A DNA stretch of 12,338 nucleotides from an uncultured Lachnospiraceae bacterium (GCA_910585995.1 CAJUGG010000099.1:1-12338), one strand, 5' to 3'; counted from the first letter of the stretch, positions 1 to 6,878 are shown. Notes: generated from the letters alone by a model not told the origin. Program-made: numbers and translations.

Positions 1-187
1 GGAGCCGCCGCCTGGGGCTTGTGGGCTGGTACAAATAGTGCTGTGTAGATTGGAGCGGACAGTGTGCGCATATTGTACGCCGCAGACGGACACTTGTGTC
101 CGATATGAGGCGTACAATATGCGTGCACTGTCCGATACACTCTATGCAGACATTTGTACCAGCCCACAAGCCCCAGGCGGCGGCTCC
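1..187 (+). repeat. Long nested inverted repeat / hairpin, possible structured RNA or palindromic element
   Basis: The two outer arms, 1-36 and 152-187, are perfect 36-bp reverse complements and GC-rich. Further in, 41-56 pairs with 134-149 with three mismatches. Then 57-81 pairs with 109-133 along all 25 positions if two G-U pairs are allowed. The tip is a 7-bp stem, 87-93 with 96-102. Almost the whole segment therefore folds on itself. The four wobble positions (44-146, 45-145, 65-125, 66-124) are G-U on the + strand but would be A-C on the other strand, which suggests that a + strand RNA was the selected form. The left end is cut by the window, so the element may be longer. No U-run follows position 187, so it is not a normal + strand terminator. 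A minus-strand terminator or a small palindromic mobile element cannot be excluded. The pairing is directly visible; the function is unknown. Confidence 0.85.
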
Positions 188-284
188 GTCCCTTTCCCCT
201 ACTTCCTCCCGTCTTCGTTCCGCTTCCCTCGTATGAATACTCGCCCCTTTGCATACATTATAAAAAGCCATTTTAGGACTTATT
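188..284. other. Intergenic leader with pyrimidine-rich tract before the carboxypeptidase gene
   Basis: In 189-230 only four of 42 bases are purines, so the minus strand here is a purine-rich stretch. An AT-rich patch follows at about 251-267 and holds weak -10-like hexamers (TACATT at 254-259, CATTAT at 256-261). No convincing -35 box lies at the right distance, so the promoter of the next gene is not resolved. An AGGA ribosome binding site lies at 275-278, six bases before the start codon at 285. Confidence 0.6.
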
Positions 285-1451
285 ATGAAAAAATTTCTTT
301 CCTTATTTTTATGTCTTTTACTGCTTCTGGGTGCGAGGGTCTGTGCCGAGGGAGAACCCTCAGATCTGTATGCCCGCGCAGCTGTTTTGATGGATGCGGA
401 TACGGGCAGGATTTTGTTTGAGAAAAATGGGACAGAACAGCTTCCCATGGCGAGTACGACAAAGATTATGACACTTTTGGTAACACTGGAAAACGCAGAC
501 CTGGAAGGTACAGTAGAAGTCTCTTCTTATGCCGCTTCCATGCCGGATGTACAATTGAATATACGGGAAGGTGAGAAGTACCGTTTAAGGGATCTGTGCT
601 ACTCCCTGATGCTGGAATCCCACAATGACACCGCAGTGGCGATTGCAGAGCATGTGGGCGGCAGCGTGGAAGGGTTTGCTTCTATGATGAACCAAAAGGC
701 CAGAGATCTGGGGTGCTATCATACCTATTTTATTACCCCGAATGGACTGGATGCGCAAGATGAAGTCGGAACCCATTCCACCACAGCAGAAGATCTCGCC
801 AGGATTATGCGCTGTTGTATGCAGCAGGATGAGTTTCTGACGATTACCAGAGAGCCTTCCTGGTCTTTTACAGATCTAGAAGGAACCAGAAGTTTTACGG
901 TAACGAATAAAAATGCCTTTTTAAATATGATGGAAGGGGCGCTGACCGGAAAGACGGGATTTACCAATGGAGCCGGATATTGTTATGTGGGGGCATTGGA
1001 ACGTAACAGCAAACGGCTGATTGCTGTGGTGCTGGCTTGTGGATGGCCTAATCATAAGACCTGGAAATGGTCGGATACTACCAAACTGATGAACTATGGG
1101 ATTGAACAGTTCCATAGAGAGACAGTGGGAGAGGATACGATTACTTTGGGTCCTGTACATATCGTGGATGGGCAGGTGGATACGGTGAGAACTTCCTCGG
1201 ATGTGGAGCGCCGGGAACTTTTGCTAAAAGAAGGAGATGAATTTCAGATGGATATTCTGATGCCGGATACCTTGCAGGCTCCGGTGGAAAAAGGAGAGAT
1301 GGTGGGAACCGTAGTCTATTATCTCAACGGAGAAGTGCTGGATTTGTTTCCGATCTATATAGAAGACGATTCCCGGACAATTGACTATGTATGGTGCTTA
1401 GAGCGCATTGTCAAAAAATGGCTGGGAAAAAACATACTTACAGTTCAATAA
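285..1451 (+). CDS. D-alanyl-D-alanine carboxypeptidase (peptidase S11, DacA/DacF type)
   Basis: This is a secreted serine DD-peptidase that trims the terminal D-alanine from peptidoglycan stem peptides and so limits cross-linking. The 388-residue product begins with a basic and hydrophobic signal peptide (about residues 1-21, likely cut after Val-Cys-Ala). All three penicillin-binding motifs are present: STTK (catalytic Ser57, Lys60), SHN (Ser112-Asn114) and KTG (223-225). After the catalytic domain comes a beta-rich C-terminal domain (about 285-360) and a short amphipathic tail with Lys-Lys-Trp, which could hold the enzyme at the outer membrane face as in PBP5. Length and motif spacing fit the family and nothing is broken. 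The start is supported by AGGA six bases upstream. Its last 14 nt overlap the end of the convergent phosphoesterase gene. DacA and DacF types cannot be told apart here, so I give no symbol. Confidence 0.96.
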   Translation: MKKFLSLFLCLLLLLGARVCAEGEPSDLYARAAVLMDADTGRILFEKNGTEQLPMASTTKIMTLLVTLENADLEGTVEVSSYAASMPDVQLNIREGEKYRLRDLCYSLMLESHNDTAVAIAEHVGGSVEGFASMMNQKARDLGCYHTYFITPNGLDAQDEVGTHSTTAEDLARIMRCCMQQDEFLTITREPSWSFTDLEGTRSFTVTNKNAFLNMMEGALTGKTGFTNGAGYCYVGALERNSKRLIAVVLACGWPNHKTWKWSDTTKLMNYGIEQFHRETVGEDTITLGPVHIVDGQVDTVRTSSDVERRELLLKEGDEFQMDILMPDTLQAPVEKGEMVGTVVYYLNGEVLDLFPIYIEDDSRTIDYVWCLERIVKKWLGKNILTVQ

Positions 1452-2028
1452 TATAACGCTCATAGGCATTGATGACTGTGGTGTTTTGATAGGCACTGAT
1501 GCGTTTGAGACCAGGACCATAAGACAGATGGACGTGGCCGTGGATAAAATAGCGCGGAGCATATTTTTCTATTAAGTATAAAAAGCCCTTGAATCCATTG
1601 TGAGGAAGGTCTTTTCCATCGTTTAGCTGCCAGGCGGGAGAGTGTGTTAAAAGAATATCAAATCCTTTTTTGCGCCAGAGTAAGAATTTCAGCTTAAAGA
1701 TCCGCCGGTTCATCTGTTTTTGCGTGTACTGGTGCTCTCCGGTCTTGTAGCGCATCGAACCGCCAAGCCCTAAGATCCGCACCCCTTCGTGCTCATACAG
1801 CGTACCGTCGATGCAGATACAACCTTCCGGCGGTGTCTTCTTGTAACATTCGTCATGGTTTCCATGCACATATAATACAGGACCCTGGAAAAAGGTGGCG
1901 AGAAACGACAGGTAGTGGGGATGCAGATCGCCGCAGGAGAGGATCAAGTCGATCCCCTCCAGTTTACTTTTGTCAAAATAGTCCCATAGATAAGGGGACT
2001 CCTTATCTGCAAGTAACAATATTTTCAT
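1438..2028 (-). CDS. Small calcineurin-like metallophosphoesterase
   Basis: This 196-residue cytoplasmic protein has the order of motifs of the calcineurin-like phosphoesterase fold: Asp8 in motif I, GDLH (33-36), GNHD (56-59), THSP (His129) and GHVH (164-167). The family binds two metal ions and hydrolyses phosphomonoesters or phosphodiesters; the substrate here cannot be read from sequence. Motif I is Asp-Lys-Glu where most relatives have Asp-x-His, so one metal ligand is altered, possibly replaced by Glu10. There is no signal peptide or membrane segment. The start codon overlaps the stop of the upstream ParB-like/BMP gene as ATGA (2025-2028), which implies translational coupling and a shared role. 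Its 3' end overlaps the carboxypeptidase gene tail to tail with no terminator visible between them. Confidence 0.92.
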   Translation of the reverse strand: MKILLLADKESPYLWDYFDKSKLEGIDLILSCGDLHPHYLSFLATFFQGPVLYVHGNHDECYKKTPPEGCICIDGTLYEHEGVRILGLGGSMRYKTGEHQYTQKQMNRRIFKLKFLLWRKKGFDILLTHSPAWQLNDGKDLPHNGFKGFLYLIEKYAPRYFIHGHVHLSYGPGLKRISAYQNTTVINAYERYIIEL

Positions 2029-3959
2029 CGGATCTCACCCAGTTCCTGATATTTTCCAACACCCTGCAGCCGGACGATTCGTTTGGCCTCATCGGTCAAA
2101 GTCTCATAGGCCGGGAACGTGCCGCAGACATTGTCGAGCAGCCAGTCCATAGAGCCGATCTGGTATTCTTCAAGAACCGAGCCTTTGGCATTTCGAAGCG
2201 TTCCGTCCTGAGAGTAGATCTCACAGGAAAACGGATGGAAAGCGCCTGTACTGATCTGGCCTTTGATCATCTCTAAGAGCTGCTGGGTATTGGAAGGAAC
2301 GTGTTTGGAGAGAATCAAGTCAATCATTCCGGACGACATGCCCCAGAAATAATTGATGGATTTGTCTTTTTTCTGCGTATCTCCCTTTTTCCAAGTTCCA
2401 TTTAAGATGCTTTTGATAATACGCTCATAAAATTTTCCCCAGTGCCATACAGGCATGGCAACATTGGTGATCTCGCCGTCCCGGACATCGTAGAGGCCAA
2501 ACTGTCTGGAGCCATGTCCTGGTGTCAACAGATCCTGTCCGGAGACATAGGAGATATGACGGGCATCAAAATAGGCAGCGATGCGGTTGTCCTTGACACA
2601 GGACCATTCCAGATAGATCCGGGCATCCGGGTTGACCATGCGTACACCAAGTGCAAAAGCGTTGATGCTGGCCGTAGAACCATAGATGGGATAGTCGGCC
2701 AGATAGCCAATGGAAGTCTCCGGACTTAGGATGCCGGCCAGGATACCAGTTAAAAATTTGGCTTCATACATCCGCCCGTAGTAAGTTCTAAGATGCCCGA
2801 AACAGGAATTTAGGGAACAATTCAGGATGCGGATGGAAGGATATTTTAACGCGGCTTTCACGCTGGCATTTAAAAGCTTGGGGCTTGTAGTGAAGATAAT
2901 GGTGTTGCCGGCCTCAATGGCTTTTTTGATGACCTCGCTGCTTTCCTCCGGGTCTTTGCCGGCGATCTGGGAACAGGTGATCACATTGCCTGCAAACGTG
3001 TCTTCCAGATAATGGCGTCCTAACTCGTGGCTGTAGGTCCAACTGGATTCTTCTGGCGTCCGGTCATGGATAAAGGCAATGTGAAGAGGCGCAGAAGGCA
3101 GTGAAAGAATCCGGGTCATCCGTGGTTTTTCGTCAGATTTTTTCTCTGGTGCAGTCACAAGCTCCACACTTCTTTTGGCCGGATAGATCTCAAAATCTTT
3201 CCAGATGGCCGGGAGTTCTTCCCGAAGTTCTGCATAAGATTTTTTTAACAGATCTTCATATCCGTAGATATTCAGATAGGTTAAAAAAGCGTCTCCCGGC
3301 GTGAGAGGGAGCTTAAGCCCTCCTTTTTCTTTGTAAATATCCAAAAAATGAGTAAAAGCCGAGCGAAAATCCATCTTTTCATCATCGCTCCAGGGAGAGT
3401 CCATGGTTTTATCCAAGAGGGTGAGCAGCTTTGTATAGCATCCTTCCTGGCTAAAGGTCAGATAGTTGATCTCAGACATCTTGTAAAAATCCATAAATTC
3501 ATAATAGATGTGATTTTCTTTGGAATCGTTTTTCTGAGGTACGAGTCTGGTCACATGGGCCTGGATACTGACGGCATCCACATATTTCAGTACACTGACA
3601 CGTTTATTTCCCTCTACCACATAAAAACGATTCATAAATTCCACAGCTTTGATAGGGTCACGGATCCCTTCCTCGATATGTGCATTGTATAAGGAGATCC
3701 ATTTGCCGGCAAATTCGGTGCTGTCATCCAACAGGGGCATAAAGTTGCTGGCAAACGCCTGTTTCCGGCCGGCAGTCTTGGTGCCTACCACGGCGTCTAA
3801 CGGGATCTCCACAAGTCCTAGATCCACTTCTGAGACAATCTCCGCAAAAGATACGATATCATCTAATGCCTGCAAATAGGGATATGTACCCTTAAGCAGT
3901 TGGGTGCGGTAGGTCTTTTGCGCTTTTTTTCTGGCTTTTATATATTCTGCTTTTGACAT
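2025..3959 (-). CDS. Cytoplasmic ParB-like domain fused to a BMP/PnrA-type ligand-binding domain
   Basis: The 644-residue protein has an N-terminal region (about 35-145) resembling the ParB/sulfiredoxin-like nuclease fold, with VEGNKR at 115-120 as its recognisable core. A helical middle segment (about 150-260) and a charged linker (about 265-285) follow. From about 291 it resembles the BMP (PnrA/Med) family, which normally binds nucleosides for ABC import. Family-like stretches are IAFIHDR (294-300), YYGRMYEAKFLTGILAG (393-409) and the GYLADYP...NAFALGVRMVNPDARI region (418-448). There is no signal peptide, lipobox or membrane segment, and no ABC transporter genes are adjacent, so it is unlikely to be a transport lipoprotein. 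A cytoplasmic ligand sensor is my inference. TAGGAG at 3971-3976 lies 11 bases before the start. The stop overlaps the phosphoesterase start by 4 bp. Domain calls are from motif recognition; the ParB-like call is the weaker one. Confidence 0.85.
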   Translation of the reverse strand: MSKAEYIKARKKAQKTYRTQLLKGTYPYLQALDDIVSFAEIVSEVDLGLVEIPLDAVVGTKTAGRKQAFASNFMPLLDDSTEFAGKWISLYNAHIEEGIRDPIKAVEFMNRFYVVEGNKRVSVLKYVDAVSIQAHVTRLVPQKNDSKENHIYYEFMDFYKMSEINYLTFSQEGCYTKLLTLLDKTMDSPWSDDEKMDFRSAFTHFLDIYKEKGGLKLPLTPGDAFLTYLNIYGYEDLLKKSYAELREELPAIWKDFEIYPAKRSVELVTAPEKKSDEKPRMTRILSLPSAPLHIAFIHDRTPEESSWTYSHELGRHYLEDTFAGNVITCSQIAGKDPEESSEVIKKAIEAGNTIIFTTSPKLLNASVKAALKYPSIRILNCSLNSCFGHLRTYYGRMYEAKFLTGILAGILSPETSIGYLADYPIYGSTASINAFALGVRMVNPDARIYLEWSCVKDNRIAAYFDARHISYVSGQDLLTPGHGSRQFGLYDVRDGEITNVAMPVWHWGKFYERIIKSILNGTWKKGDTQKKDKSINYFWGMSSGMIDLILSKHVPSNTQQLLEMIKGQISTGAFHPFSCEIYSQDGTLRNAKGSVLEEYQIGSMDWLLDNVCGTFPAYETLTDEAKRIVRLQGVGKYQELGEIR

Positions 3960-4003
3960 GCGATTTTTGACTCCTAACCATATTATTTTATAAAATCCCG
4001 TAT

Positions 4004-4033
4004 ATCATACCACAGATTGTTTTCGATTACCAA
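4004..4033 (-). promoter_or_regulatory. Candidate promoter of the minus-strand BMP-phosphoesterase operon
   Basis: On the minus strand, TATGAT (4004-4009) is preceded by TGG, giving an extended -10 (TGnTATGAT). A partial -35, TTGGTA (4028-4033), lies 18 bases upstream. It sits about 45 bases before the start codon at 3959. The extended -10 supports it although the -35 matches only four of six positions. Confidence 0.5.
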
Positions 4034-4057
4034 CAAAAAGATTAGGCTTAATCTGTG
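4011..4057. repeat. 8-bp inverted repeat between the divergent promoters, possible operator
   Basis: CACAGATT (4011-4018) and AATCTGTG (4050-4057) are perfect reverse complements separated by 31 bases. One arm lies within the spacer of the candidate minus promoter. The other lies about 30 bases upstream of the + strand -35 box. This placement could let one regulator affect both operons, but an 8-bp match may be chance in a region of this size. Confidence 0.35.
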
Positions 4058-4085
4058 AAAAATTTGTCATACAGAAAAAAATAGC

Positions 4086-4114
4086 TTGAAAAAACCCCCA
4101 TGAGTTGCTACAAT
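4086..4114 (+). promoter_or_regulatory. Strong sigma-A-type promoter of the decarboxylase operon
   Basis: TTGAAA (4086-4091) and TACAAT (4109-4114) each match the consensus at five of six positions and are exactly 17 bases apart. TGC before the -10 adds an extended -10 element. Transcription would begin near 4121, leaving a leader of about 47 nt. This also rules out the in-frame TTG at 4105 as the start of the first gene, since it lies inside the promoter. Confidence 0.85.
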
Positions 4115-4155
4115 TAGAATCGGCGGAACTTGGTTTCACTTTAACTAATATAAAT

Positions 4156-4162
4156 GGAGGAG
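4156..4162 (+). promoter_or_regulatory. Ribosome binding site that sets the carboxyltransferase start
   Basis: GGAGGAG stands five bases before the ATG at 4168. It selects this codon over the TTG 63 bases upstream in the same frame. Confidence 0.9.
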
Positions 4163-4167
4163 TAAAA

Positions 4168-5604
4168 ATGAGTAAAACAGCACAAACCTTGGCAAGAGGC
4201 AGAATTACTGCTGTGCTTGACGAGAACAGCTTTGTTGAGATTGGTGCAGCTGTGACAGCCCGTTCGACCGATTTTAACATGAACAACATCGACACGCCAT
4301 CAGACGGAGTCATTACTGGACATGGTGTTATAGGTGGTAGCCTTGTGTATGTGTATAGCCAGGATGCATCCGTATTAGGAGGCTCTATGGGCGAGATGCA
4401 TGCAAAGAAGATTGTCCGGATCTATGATATGGCAATGAAGATGGGCGCGCCGGTTATCGGTCTTGTGGATTGTGCAGGTTTAAGACTGCAGGAAGCTTCG
4501 GATGCACTCAACGCATTTGGAGAGCTTTATCTGAAGCAGGCGATGGCTTCCGGGCTGATTCCGCAGATCACTGCAGTATTTGGCAGCTGCGGCGGCGGTA
4601 TGGCAGTGGCATCGGCTATGTCGGATTTTACCTTTATGGAGAGCAAAAAAGCAAGATTGTTTGTCAATTCTCCCAACGCGTTAGAAGGCAATGAAGTATC
4701 CAAATGTGATACGGCTTCTGCGGCATTTCAGAGTGAAGAGGCAGGTATCGTGGATGTGGTTGCCGAGGAAGCAGAGCTGATTGCAAAGATCCGTGAACTG
4801 ATTATGCTTCTCCCTGCGAACAATGAAGATGATCTGTCTTATATGGAATGTGAAGATGATTTAAACAGAGAATGTGAAGGATTAGAGGCTTCTGCCCAGG
4901 ATCCGGCACTGGCTCTTTCCATGATCTCTGATTCGCATATGTTTTTTGAGACAAAAGCAGACTATGCAAAAGATATGGTTACTGGATTTATCAAATTGAA
5001 CGGGACAACCGTTGGCGCTGTGGCGAACCGTACCGCATTATATGATGCAGAAGGCAACCGCGCAGAAGAATTTTTGCCGGAACTGTCAGCGAGAGGCTGC
5101 GAGAAGGCGGCAAAATTTGTGAAATTCTGTGACTCTTTTAATATCCCGATCCTGACCCTTACCAACGCCACTGGCTTTAAGGCGTCCAAATGTACCGAGA
5201 AAAAGATTGCAAAAGCAGCCGCGGCTCTGACCTATGCCTTTGCAGATGCCTCGGTTCCTAAAGTAAACGTGGTGACTGGCAAGGCGTATGGCAGTGCCTA
5301 TGTGACTATGAACAGCAAGGGCTTAGGCGCAGATTTTGTCTATGCATGGCCGAGTGCACAGATTGGCATGATGGATGCGAAGCTGGCAACCAAGATCATG
5401 TATGCAGGATCTGATGCGCAGGAGCAAAAAGAAAAGGCAGCAGAGTATGCAAAGCTTCAAAACAATGTGGAATCCGCAGCTAAGAGAGGCTATGTGGATA
5501 CGGTGATTGAGGCAAAGGACACCAGAAAATATGTGATTGGGGCATTTGAAATGTTGTTTACCAAGAGAGAAGACCGTCCGAGTAAAAAACATGGAACCGT
5601 TTAA
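4168..5604 (+). CDS. Acyl-CoA carboxyltransferase, divergent MmdA-like decarboxylase alpha subunit
   Basis: This family moves a carboxyl group between an acyl-CoA and biotin. The 478-residue protein has both crotonase-like halves. The N half has GRITAVLDENSFVEIG (11-26), GGSMGEMHAKKI (71-82) and a Gly-rich oxyanion stretch, GSCGGGMA (139-146). The C half has AAKFVKFCDSFNIPIL (314-329), VPKVNVVTGKAYGSAY (363-378), LGADFVYAWPSAQIGMM (386-402) and the typical end KKHG (473-476). It departs from MmdA/PccB at two places: the N-terminal helix is shorter, and the second-half loop usually written PGF-PG-xE-GGI-HGAK is here ATGFKASKCTEKKIAKAAAA (334-353). Substrate contacts may therefore differ, and the acyl-CoA used is uncertain: methylmalonyl-CoA, malonyl-CoA and glutaconyl-CoA are all possible. 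It is the first gene of the biotin operon. It is cytosolic and probably docks on the membrane subunits. Confidence 0.88.
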   Translation: MSKTAQTLARGRITAVLDENSFVEIGAAVTARSTDFNMNNIDTPSDGVITGHGVIGGSLVYVYSQDASVLGGSMGEMHAKKIVRIYDMAMKMGAPVIGLVDCAGLRLQEASDALNAFGELYLKQAMASGLIPQITAVFGSCGGGMAVASAMSDFTFMESKKARLFVNSPNALEGNEVSKCDTASAAFQSEEAGIVDVVAEEAELIAKIRELIMLLPANNEDDLSYMECEDDLNRECEGLEASAQDPALALSMISDSHMFFETKADYAKDMVTGFIKLNGTTVGAVANRTALYDAEGNRAEEFLPELSARGCEKAAKFVKFCDSFNIPILTLTNATGFKASKCTEKKIAKAAAALTYAFADASVPKVNVVTGKAYGSAYVTMNSKGLGADFVYAWPSAQIGMMDAKLATKIMYAGSDAQEQKEKAAEYAKLQNNVESAAKRGYVDTVIEAKDTRKYVIGAFEMLFTKREDRPSKKHGTV

Positions 5605-5607
5605 AGC

Positions 5608-5614
5608 GAGGTGG
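5608..5614 (+). promoter_or_regulatory. Ribosome binding site that sets the OadG-like start
   Basis: GAGGTGG followed by ATC is close to the full anti-16S complement and lies five bases before the ATG at 5620. The in-frame GTG at 5611 lies inside this site and is therefore rejected as a start. Confidence 0.85.
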
Positions 5615-5619
5615 ATCAT

Positions 5620-6438
5620 ATGAGACAAAATATTAGAAAAATCCTTGCAGTTTTGGTGTTTGCTGTATCGATGCTGGGACTCACGGCTTGTGGCAGTACC
5701 GCGGTGACTTCGACGGAACTTCCATTCGATGAAGAGTATCTTCAGACCGTGACTGCGGCTTTGGTGGAGGACTGGAACGGCAGCACGCCAGAAGAACTGA
5801 CGCAGATCGCAGAAGCGGATACGGAAGTTCTGGAGGAAAATATTAAGAATTATCGGACCATGGGATATCTTTGGGGCTGCTTTAACGCAGATTCTTTAAA
5901 GTCAGCATATGCAGGCTATCTTGGCTCCATGGAGGAGTTGGGAGCATTTCAGTCCCAGGATGGATTTGAACCCATGGAGATCAAAGGAGATGAAGTTACC
6001 ATCGTGGCGAATCTGACTTATGAAAACCGGACGGCAACTTTGTCAATGGTATTTAATAAGAGGGGAATTATCGAGTCTGCAACGTTAGACCCCACTTACA
6101 GTACAGGAGAGATCCTGCAAAAAGCAGCCATGAACACAATCCTGGGTATGGGAACAGTGTTTATCGTATTGATCTTTATAAGCCTGGTGATCTACTGCTT
6201 TAATTTTATCCCAGGCAATCAGGTGCAAAAAGCGCCAGCTCCGGCACCAAAGCCAAAGCCAAAGAAACCGGTGCAAAGACCGGCAGCGAAACCACAGACA
6301 AAAGAAAATCTGGTGGACGACAAAGAGTTAGTGGCAGCCATTACGGCGGCGATCTGTGCCTATACCGGGACTTCATCCGACGGCTTTGTGGTTCGCTCGA
6401 TCAGGCGTGCAGAATCATCTACATGGAAAAAGTATTAA
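5620..6438 (+). CDS. oadG: Lipoprotein with C-terminal OadG (decarboxylase gamma) domain
   Basis: OadG is the small membrane subunit that holds the sodium-pump decarboxylase complex together. This 272-residue version is much larger than the usual roughly 80-120. It starts with a lipoprotein signal peptide ending in the lipobox LTAC (Cys24). Next is a predicted extracellular domain (about 25-168) that I do not recognise with confidence, although its later beta-rich part is loosely like DUF3887. A membrane segment (about 174-198) and a Pro/Ala/Lys linker (205-230) follow. The end is a clear OadG tail: DDKELVAAITAAICAYTG (233-250), then FVVRSIRR (256-263) and a terminal Trp-Lys motif. The topology would be lipid-anchored outside, one crossing, OadG tail inside. 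It begins 15 bases after the carboxyltransferase stop. The symbol applies to the C-terminal domain. Confidence 0.87.
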   Translation: MRQNIRKILAVLVFAVSMLGLTACGSTAVTSTELPFDEEYLQTVTAALVEDWNGSTPEELTQIAEADTEVLEENIKNYRTMGYLWGCFNADSLKSAYAGYLGSMEELGAFQSQDGFEPMEIKGDEVTIVANLTYENRTATLSMVFNKRGIIESATLDPTYSTGEILQKAAMNTILGMGTVFIVLIFISLVIYCFNFIPGNQVQKAPAPAPKPKPKKPVQRPAAKPQTKENLVDDKELVAAITAAICAYTGTSSDGFVVRSIRRAESSTWKKY

Positions 6439-6466
6439 TTGAGAATCAATCAGGAGGAATAGGAAG

Positions 6467-6850
6467 ATGAAAAATTATACCATTACTGTAAATGGAACTG
6501 TATATGATGTAACTGTAGAAGAAGGCGGCGCTGGAAGCGCTCCTGTACGCGCAGCAGCTCCTAAAGCACCGGCTGCACCAGCTCCGGCAGCAGCGCCTGC
6601 ACCGGCTCCAGCAGCATCAGAAGGCGGAGAATCCGGAGCGATCGAAGTGACGGCTTCGGTTCCTGGCAAAGTGTTTAAGATCGAGGCAAGCGTGGGGCAG
6701 CAGGTAAAGAGCGGCGATCCGATTATTATTTTGGAAGCGATGAAGATGGAGATTCCGGTGGTGGCTCCGGAAGACGGAACTGTGGCAAGTATTGATGTAG
6801 CAGTAGGCGGTGCAGTGGAATCCGGTGATGTATTGGCTACCATGAACTAG
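6467..6850 (+). CDS. Biotin carboxyl carrier protein of the decarboxylase complex
   Basis: This 127-residue protein carries covalently bound biotin and shuttles the carboxyl group between the carboxyltransferases and the membrane subunit. A short N-terminal beta segment (1-19) is followed by a flexible Ala/Pro linker (about 24-50). A biotinyl domain (58-127) contains EAMKME (90-95), with Lys93 as the biotin site. This resembles the 1.3S subunit of transcarboxylase and the MmdC/GcdC carriers. AGGAGG at 6452-6457 lies nine bases before the start. The biotin ligase needed to charge it is not in the window. The low-complexity linker gives long open antisense frames that are composition artefacts. 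Confidence 0.96.
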   Translation: MKNYTITVNGTVYDVTVEEGGAGSAPVRAAAPKAPAAPAPAAAPAPAPAASEGGESGAIEVTASVPGKVFKIEASVGQQVKSGDPIIILEAMKMEIPVVAPEDGTVASIDVAVGGAVESGDVLATMN

Positions 6851-6878
6851 TGAAAAGTAAATCATTGGAGGTTACAAC

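Noticed and set aside
38..421. Open + strand frame of 127 codons over the left region
   Set aside because: It runs across the hairpin and into the carboxypeptidase signal peptide in another frame, has no ribosome site, and its product has no recognisable domain.
4016..4034. Catabolite-repression (cre)-like site TTGGTAATCGAAAACAA on the minus strand
   Set aside because: Spacing between the TG and the central CG is one base too long for the cre consensus, so the match is not convincing.
4105..4167. TTG-initiated N-terminal extension of the CoA carboxyltransferase
   Set aside because: The TTG lies inside the promoter, upstream of the expected transcription start, and the ATG at 4168 has a strong GGAGGAG.
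6475..6843. Long antisense frame opposite the biotin carrier gene, rich in Ala, Gly, Ser and Thr
   Set aside because: It is an artefact of the Ala/Pro-rich linker codons; no ribosome binding site or domain supports it.
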